Positions 16,646 to 20,665 of a stretch of 20,665 bases of DNA are shown here, one piece after another. Each line of letters starts with the position of its first letter. The stretch's first letter is position 1. The stretch covers positions 1 through 20,665 of the forward strand of contig CAZXDS010000040.1 in NCBI GenBank assembly GCA_964639525.1, written 5' to 3'. A program made the position numbers and the translations under genes. The notes beneath the pieces were generated by a model. The model was given only the letters and a program-made list of their open reading frames with translations. It made no database searches and had not been told where the DNA came from. Origin of the DNA: CAZXDS01 sp964639525 (GTDB taxonomy: Bacteria; Bacteroidota; Ignavibacteria; Ignavibacteriales; Melioribacteraceae).

Positions 16646-16876
16646 ATGAACGATAGAATAGTAATAAACCCGGACATATGCCACGGAAAGCCTGTAATTA
16701 AAGGAACGAGAGTTCTCGTAAGTAACATTTTAAGTTCATTGGCCTCAGGTTTATCATTTGAAAAAATACTTGAAGATTACCCGAATATTTCAAAAGGAGA
16801 TATCTTAGCATCTCTTTCTTTTGGCAGCAGATTATCAAGTTTTGAAAGCCATTCTTACGATGTTAAAGTTTCATGA
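16646..16876 (+). CDS. DUF433 antitoxin (VapB45-like)
   Basis: 76 residues, the compact DUF433 fold. The family signature is near the N-terminus: IVINPDICHGKPVIKGTRV (5-23), followed by a helix-turn-helix-like part (SNILSSLASGLSFEKILEDYPNISKGDILASLSF, 26-59). It is known from DUF433/DUF5615 pairs that this protein binds and neutralises the PIN-like toxin and can repress its own operon. The ATG has GGGAGA upstream. Its last codons overlap the next gene in an ATGA motif, typical of toxin-antitoxin operons. Confidence 0.9.
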   Translation: MNDRIVINPDICHGKPVIKGTRVLVSNILSSLASGLSFEKILEDYPNISKGDILASLSFGSRLSSFESHSYDVKVS

Positions 16877-17229
16877 ATTTTTTTTTAGATGAAAATATTC
16901 CTAAATCGGTTGTTAAATATTTAACAAAACAAGGCAATTCAGTATTTGATATCAGAGCTACTAAAAACGAAGGAGCAGAAGATTCAATTATATTTGAAAT
17001 GGCTCAAAAGGAACATGCTATTTTCGTTACAACTGATAGAGATTTTTTTCACACTATTCCATACTTATTTGAAAAACATTGCGGTGTTATTGTTATTGCA
17101 TTGAGACAACCCAATAGTATTCAAATTAAAAATAAAATCATATGGGCGCTTGATAATTTAGACTTTTCTACTTTTACCAATAAAATTCTTTTATTGAAGG
17201 ACAATCAATATACAATATCAGGGAAATAA
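16873..17229 (+). CDS. DUF5615 PIN-like toxin (VapC45/Mut7-C type)
   Basis: 118 residues. The PIN-like acidic residues are visible: Asp6 and Glu7 (FLDENIP), Asp37 (GAEDSII) and Asp55/Asp57 (TTDRDF). This family is predicted to be an RNase with a single metal centre; cleavage specificity cannot be predicted. It overlaps the antitoxin by four bases (ATGA), so the pair is translated together. The gene is intact, with no sign of decay. A secreted hydrolase gene follows after 34 bp and may be read through from the same promoter. Confidence 0.9.
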   Translation: MNFFLDENIPKSVVKYLTKQGNSVFDIRATKNEGAEDSIIFEMAQKEHAIFVTTDRDFFHTIPYLFEKHCGVIVIALRQPNSIQIKNKIIWALDNLDFSTFTNKILLLKDNQYTISGK

Positions 17230-17263
17230 AAACCTAATAAAATATTAAAGGACATAAATTACT

Positions 17264-19141
17264 ATGATTATACAAAAAAAATATTTGCCAAAAATTGTTA
17301 TTCTGTTGTTAGCTTTTTTTGCATCCCAATCATTTGCCCAAAGCAAATTTTCTGTAAAGGATAATTATACTAAAACAGAATATCGAATTCCAATGCGGGA
17401 CGGCAAAACACTATATACCGCCGTGTATTCACCAAAGGATGTTTCCGAAAAGTATCCGATACTTATTTGGCGAACTCCGTATTCGTGTGCACTTTATGGA
17501 AGCGGAAAATATCGTCATATGCCGAAAGAACTTGCCGAAGAAAAGTTTATTTTTGTTTACCAAGATGTTCGGGGTAAATTTATGTCCGAAGGAAAGTATG
17601 TAAATATGCGTCCGTATATTCCAAACAAAAAGGACAACAGCCAAGTTGATGAAAGCAGTGATGCTTATGACACTATTGATTGGCTTGTAAAAAACGTTTC
17701 CAATAATAACGGAAAAGTTGGAATGTATGGAATTTCTTATCCGGGATTTTATGCCGCAATGTCAACAATAGATGCACATCCGGCACTAAAAGCAGTTTCG
17801 CCCCAAGCACCGATTGCCGATTGGTTTATTGATGACGACATGCACCACAATGGAGCTTTATCCCTTTTAATGTCGTATAATTTCTTTTCCGTTTTTGGTG
17901 TACATCGCGATAGTTTAACTACTCACTGGCCTCAACGGAAAAAATATGCTTCGCCGGATGCATACTCATTTATGCAGCATTTGGAACCGCTTCATAATGT
18001 AAACAAATTGTATTATCACGGGACAATTGAATTTTGGAATGAAATACTTGAGCACCCGAACTATGATGAATATTGGCAAAGCCGAAATACTTTGCCGCAT
18101 TTTAATAATGTTAAACCCGCTGTAATGACTGTCGGCGGTTGGTATGACAGCGAAGATTTTTACGGTTCAATTCATACCTATAAATCTATTGAAGAAAAAA
18201 ATCCCAAGGCAAAAAATATTCTTGTGATTGGACCTTGGCCTCATGGATGGTGGGCAAGAAGCAGCGGCAATAAATTAGGAGATATGAATTTTGGCGCAAA
18301 AACGAGTGAGTTTTACCGGCAAAAAATTCAACTGCCGTTTTTCAAATATTACTTAAAAGGGAAAGGAACATTTAATCAGCCGGATGCTTTTATGTTCAAT
18401 ACCGGAATAAATAAATGGCGTTCATTCGAGCAGTGGCCTCCAAAAAATATTTTTCAGCAGACAATGTACTTGGGTAAATTTGGCAAATTATCTTTTATAA
18501 AACCTATGGAAATAAATAAAAACGGTTTTGACCAATACATGAGCGACCCCAATAATCCGGTTCCATATACTGCAAAAATTTTGGATTCACGAAATTTTTA
18601 TAATAAATCTTATATGAATGAAGATCAAAGATTTGCTTCATACCGTCCGGATGTTCTTGTCTATGAAACCGAAACACTGAAAAATAGCATAACTCTTGTC
18701 GGAAAAATTACTGCGGATTTATTTGTTTCAACAAGCGGGACTGATGCCGACTGGGTTGTTAAACTGATTGATGTTTATCCTGACAGTTCATCAAATCCGA
18801 AACCAAATCCCAATAAGGTTGAAATGGGCGGATACCAATTGTTAATCCGTTATGATATTATGCGTGGCAAGTATCGCAACAGTTATGAGAAACCGGAAGC
18901 ATTTATACCAAATAAAGTAACCGAAGTGAAAGTTCCGCTCCAGGATATACTGCATACATTTAAAAAAGGACATAAAATAATGATTCAAATTCAAAGTAGT
19001 ATGTTTCCTTTTTATGATGTAAATCCGCAAACTTTTACTGATATTTATCATGCTAAGGGAAAAGATTTTAAGAAAGCAACAAACAGAGTCTATTTCTCAA
19101 AAGAGTATCCATCATCAATTAATTTTAACATTATGCCTTAA
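17264..19141 (+). CDS. Secreted CocE/NonD-family hydrolase (glutaryl-7-ACA acylase/X-Pro peptidase type)
   Basis: Alpha/beta hydrolase acting on acyl, ester or dipeptidyl bonds; the natural substrate is unknown. 625 residues, normal for the family. The signal peptide covers about 1-26 (VILLLAFFASQSFAQ). The catalytic triad reads Ser158 (GISYPG), Asp295 (GGWYDSED) and His327 (GPWPHGWW); Tyr73 (RTPYSC) is the likely oxyanion residue. The opening YRIPMRDGKTLYTAVYSPK and the QDVRGKFMSEG segment are classic for this family. The C-terminal jelly-roll domain (about 400-625, with SGTDADWVVKLIDVYPD) is complete. The ATG has AAAGGA 12 bases upstream. It is followed after 16 bp by an aminopeptidase gene, suggesting a joint role in peptide breakdown. 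Confidence 0.92.
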   Translation: MIIQKKYLPKIVILLLAFFASQSFAQSKFSVKDNYTKTEYRIPMRDGKTLYTAVYSPKDVSEKYPILIWRTPYSCALYGSGKYRHMPKELAEEKFIFVYQDVRGKFMSEGKYVNMRPYIPNKKDNSQVDESSDAYDTIDWLVKNVSNNNGKVGMYGISYPGFYAAMSTIDAHPALKAVSPQAPIADWFIDDDMHHNGALSLLMSYNFFSVFGVHRDSLTTHWPQRKKYASPDAYSFMQHLEPLHNVNKLYYHGTIEFWNEILEHPNYDEYWQSRNTLPHFNNVKPAVMTVGGWYDSEDFYGSIHTYKSIEEKNPKAKNILVIGPWPHGWWARSSGNKLGDMNFGAKTSEFYRQKIQLPFFKYYLKGKGTFNQPDAFMFNTGINKWRSFEQWPPKNIFQQTMYLGKFGKLSFIKPMEINKNGFDQYMSDPNNPVPYTAKILDSRNFYNKSYMNEDQRFASYRPDVLVYETETLKNSITLVGKITADLFVSTSGTDADWVVKLIDVYPDSSSNPKPNPNKVEMGGYQLLIRYDIMRGKYRNSYEKPEAFIPNKVTEVKVPLQDILHTFKKGHKIMIQIQSSMFPFYDVNPQTFTDIYHAKGKDFKKATNRVYFSKEYPSSINFNIMP

Positions 19142-19157
19142 ATGAAAGGAAAATAAA

Positions 19158-20336
19158 ATGGAAAATTTGATCAGCAAAAAAGATTTGGAAAAATGGGCGG
19201 ACTATTTATTAAATCATTCACTCGGCGGCATTACTAAGGATGATGTTGTGATGTTAAAAGGCGAACACATAGCTTGGCCTTTGATTTCAATTTTACAAAA
19301 TAAGATTTTTAAAGCCGGCGGTATTGCTGACGTAAATATTGTTGCTCCGGATAATGATCGCGGACAGGTTTGGGGAGCTTCGATTGAAAAGTTCGGGTCA
19401 AATGAACAAATTAGGAAAGTACCGAAATGGCACGTCGATAGATACAAAGCAATGACAAAATATATTGAAGTTCTTGGAGCCGAAAGCCCTGATTTGTTTA
19501 TAGGAACAAATGAAGAATTAGCTCAGGAAGTTATGTTAGCTGACGAACCGGTTAAAACCATCCGACTTTCAAAAAAATGGGTTCTTACGCTTTTTCCAAC
19601 AAAAGGTTTTGCCGATATTGAAGATATGAGCATCGAAGAATATACGGATGTAATTGTGAAGGCTTCTACTGTTGATCCGCAGTTGTTGGAAGAAGTTGAG
19701 TCGGATATTTATGAGGTTATGAATAATAGCAGTAAAATAAGAATAGAAACCGAGCACCCGAAAACCGGAAAACAGCTTACTTTGGAAATGAGTATTGCCG
19801 AAAGGAATATTATTAAATGTACGGGATTGCGTAATTTTCCGGACGGTGAAGTATTTACAAGTCCCAATGCAAACACAGTGCAAGGCGAAATATTTGTTGA
19901 TTTACCAGTATTTCAGGGCGGAACAACTATTCAAGGAATTTACCTGAAATTTGAAAACGGTAAAATTATTGAATATACAGCGGAGCAGGGTTATGAGGCT
20001 TTGCAAAAAATTATTGAAACTGATAAAGGCTCGCACCGGCTTGGTGAAGTTGCACTCGGTATGAACAACGGAATTGAAAAAGTTCTTAAACATCCGCTGT
20101 TTGTCGAAAAAGTCGGAGGAACTCTTCATATTGCAATTGGTGCAAGTTATCCCGAATGCTATACGGAAGATGCCGGAAATCTTACAGTTGATGAATATTT
20201 TGAAAAGGGCGTTTTAAATAAATCCGCACAACACGTTGATATTGTTACTGATTTTAGACCCGGCGGAACAGGGCGTGCAGTTTATTTGGATGACACCAAA
20301 CTTTATATTGAAAACAATATTTGGAAAGTTCCGTAA
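19158..20336 (+). CDS. M29-family metal aminopeptidase
   Basis: Removes N-terminal residues from peptides with two metal ions; cytoplasmic, with no signal peptide. 392 residues, full length. Probable metal ligands: Glu231 (PDGEVFTSP), Glu297 (GSHRLGE), His324 (GTLHIA), His359 and Asp361 (SAQHVDI). The spacing from Glu231 to Glu297 is 66, as in the Thermus enzyme (recalled). The N-terminal domain (1-200) is typical, with VVMLKGEHIAWPL in the first 45 residues. The ATG has AAAGGAAAA upstream and lies 16 bp after the CocE-like gene, so cotranscription is likely. The only visible structures after the stop are two weak AT-rich hairpins. Confidence 0.92.
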   Translation: MENLISKKDLEKWADYLLNHSLGGITKDDVVMLKGEHIAWPLISILQNKIFKAGGIADVNIVAPDNDRGQVWGASIEKFGSNEQIRKVPKWHVDRYKAMTKYIEVLGAESPDLFIGTNEELAQEVMLADEPVKTIRLSKKWVLTLFPTKGFADIEDMSIEEYTDVIVKASTVDPQLLEEVESDIYEVMNNSSKIRIETEHPKTGKQLTLEMSIAERNIIKCTGLRNFPDGEVFTSPNANTVQGEIFVDLPVFQGGTTIQGIYLKFENGKIIEYTAEQGYEALQKIIETDKGSHRLGEVALGMNNGIEKVLKHPLFVEKVGGTLHIAIGASYPECYTEDAGNLTVDEYFEKGVLNKSAQHVDIVTDFRPGGTGRAVYLDDTKLYIENNIWKVP

Positions 20337-20338
20337 TA

Positions 20339-20373
20339 GCAAATAACATTTGCAAACTTCTTTCTATAAGTTT
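20339..20373 (+). terminator. Weak tandem hairpins after the aminopeptidase gene
   Basis: GCAAAT-AAC-ATTTGC (20339-20353) is followed directly by AAACTT...AAGTTT (20354-20373) and two more T. The stems are AT-rich, so termination would be inefficient. Confidence 0.35.
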
Positions 20374-20518
20374 TTACAAAAAAATATAGTAAATCAAATA
20401 TAAACTAAATGTTACCTGCAAGCAGTAAAAAAAAGGAGAGTATAATTTTAAAAGAGTTCCTTTATAATAGAATAAAGTTTATTTTTGTGTAAAAATTAAA
20501 TGATGGAAAAGAAACAAT

Positions 20519-20665
20519 ATGGCTAAAAAAAAATCAATCAAAAAGATTAACAAACCAACATAAAAAGTCTCATGGTGTTGTAGGTATATTTGGAGATAAA
20601 GCAAAATTACATGATGTAACAGTTGGTAAAATTTCACATCTTGTAATTGAACAGCTTGAAAAAGA
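20519..20665 (+). pseudogene. Unknown gene, partial at window end, frame broken at an A9 run
   Basis: From ATG 20519 the frame runs only 14 codons (MAKKKSIKKINKPT) to TAA at 20561. If the nine-A run at 20525-20533 had eight A, the product would read MAKKNQSKRLTNQHKK and continue to the end (SHGVVGIFGDKAKLHDVTVG ... HLVIEQLEK), with about 48 residues visible. That frame is open to the window edge. No family is recognised. GGAAAAG lies upstream of the ATG. Possible causes are a sequencing or assembly error, a real frameshift, or slippage on the A run. The gene continues beyond the window. Confidence 0.5.

Overview
The window is AT-rich bacterial DNA (roughly one third G+C by eye) carrying mostly housekeeping genes. 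Clear Shine-Dalgarno sequences (AAAGGA, AGGTGA, AGAGGA) precede many genes. The gene set, the protein style and the TrmH motif variant NEANG suggest the Bacteroidota/Chlorobiota side of the tree, perhaps Ignavibacteria. That placement is inference; no marker gene here settles it. Two blocks of exactly 100 N (7331-7430 and 13090-13189) are scaffold gaps, and each interrupts one gene (a TrxR-fold flavoenzyme and metH).

Layout. 1-55: a partial tRNA-Thr(TGT) on the minus strand. 222-1013: a SpoU/TrmH-type RNA methyltransferase. 1014-1283: a nest of palindromes between convergent genes, including a 97-bp MITE-like element inserted in a hairpin loop. 1284-3818 (minus): a tightly packed three-gene operon of membrane-anchored pilin-like proteins, which is the least familiar part of the window. 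3819-4319: non-coding, with a nested inverted repeat. 4320-6413 (minus): fcl and gmd, the two-step route from GDP-mannose to GDP-L-fucose. 6562-7979: an exported MsrA followed by a thioredoxin-reductase-fold oxidoreductase that appears to lack the CxxC. 7997-8440 (minus): an unrecognised small membrane protein. 8578-10179 (minus): release factor 3. 10417-11718 (minus): an NCS2 purine permease. 11719-12324: about 600 bp without a convincing gene. 12325-12729 (minus): a single-domain response regulator. 12976-16318: cobalamin-dependent methionine synthase. 16319-16645: another nested palindrome. 16646-17229: a DUF433/DUF5615 toxin-antitoxin pair. 17264-20336: a secreted CocE-type acylase/esterase and an M29 aminopeptidase. 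20519-end: a partial unknown gene whose frame is broken at a nine-A run.

How the parts fit. Three local modules are clear: GDP-fucose synthesis for surface glycans, oxidative repair of methionine (MsrA plus a flavin reductase), and peptide/amide hydrolysis (CocE-like plus M29). The most notable non-gene signal is a recurring design: a perfect palindrome enclosed by a second, degenerate inverted repeat. It occurs in three separate intergenic regions, one of them invaded by a small mobile element.
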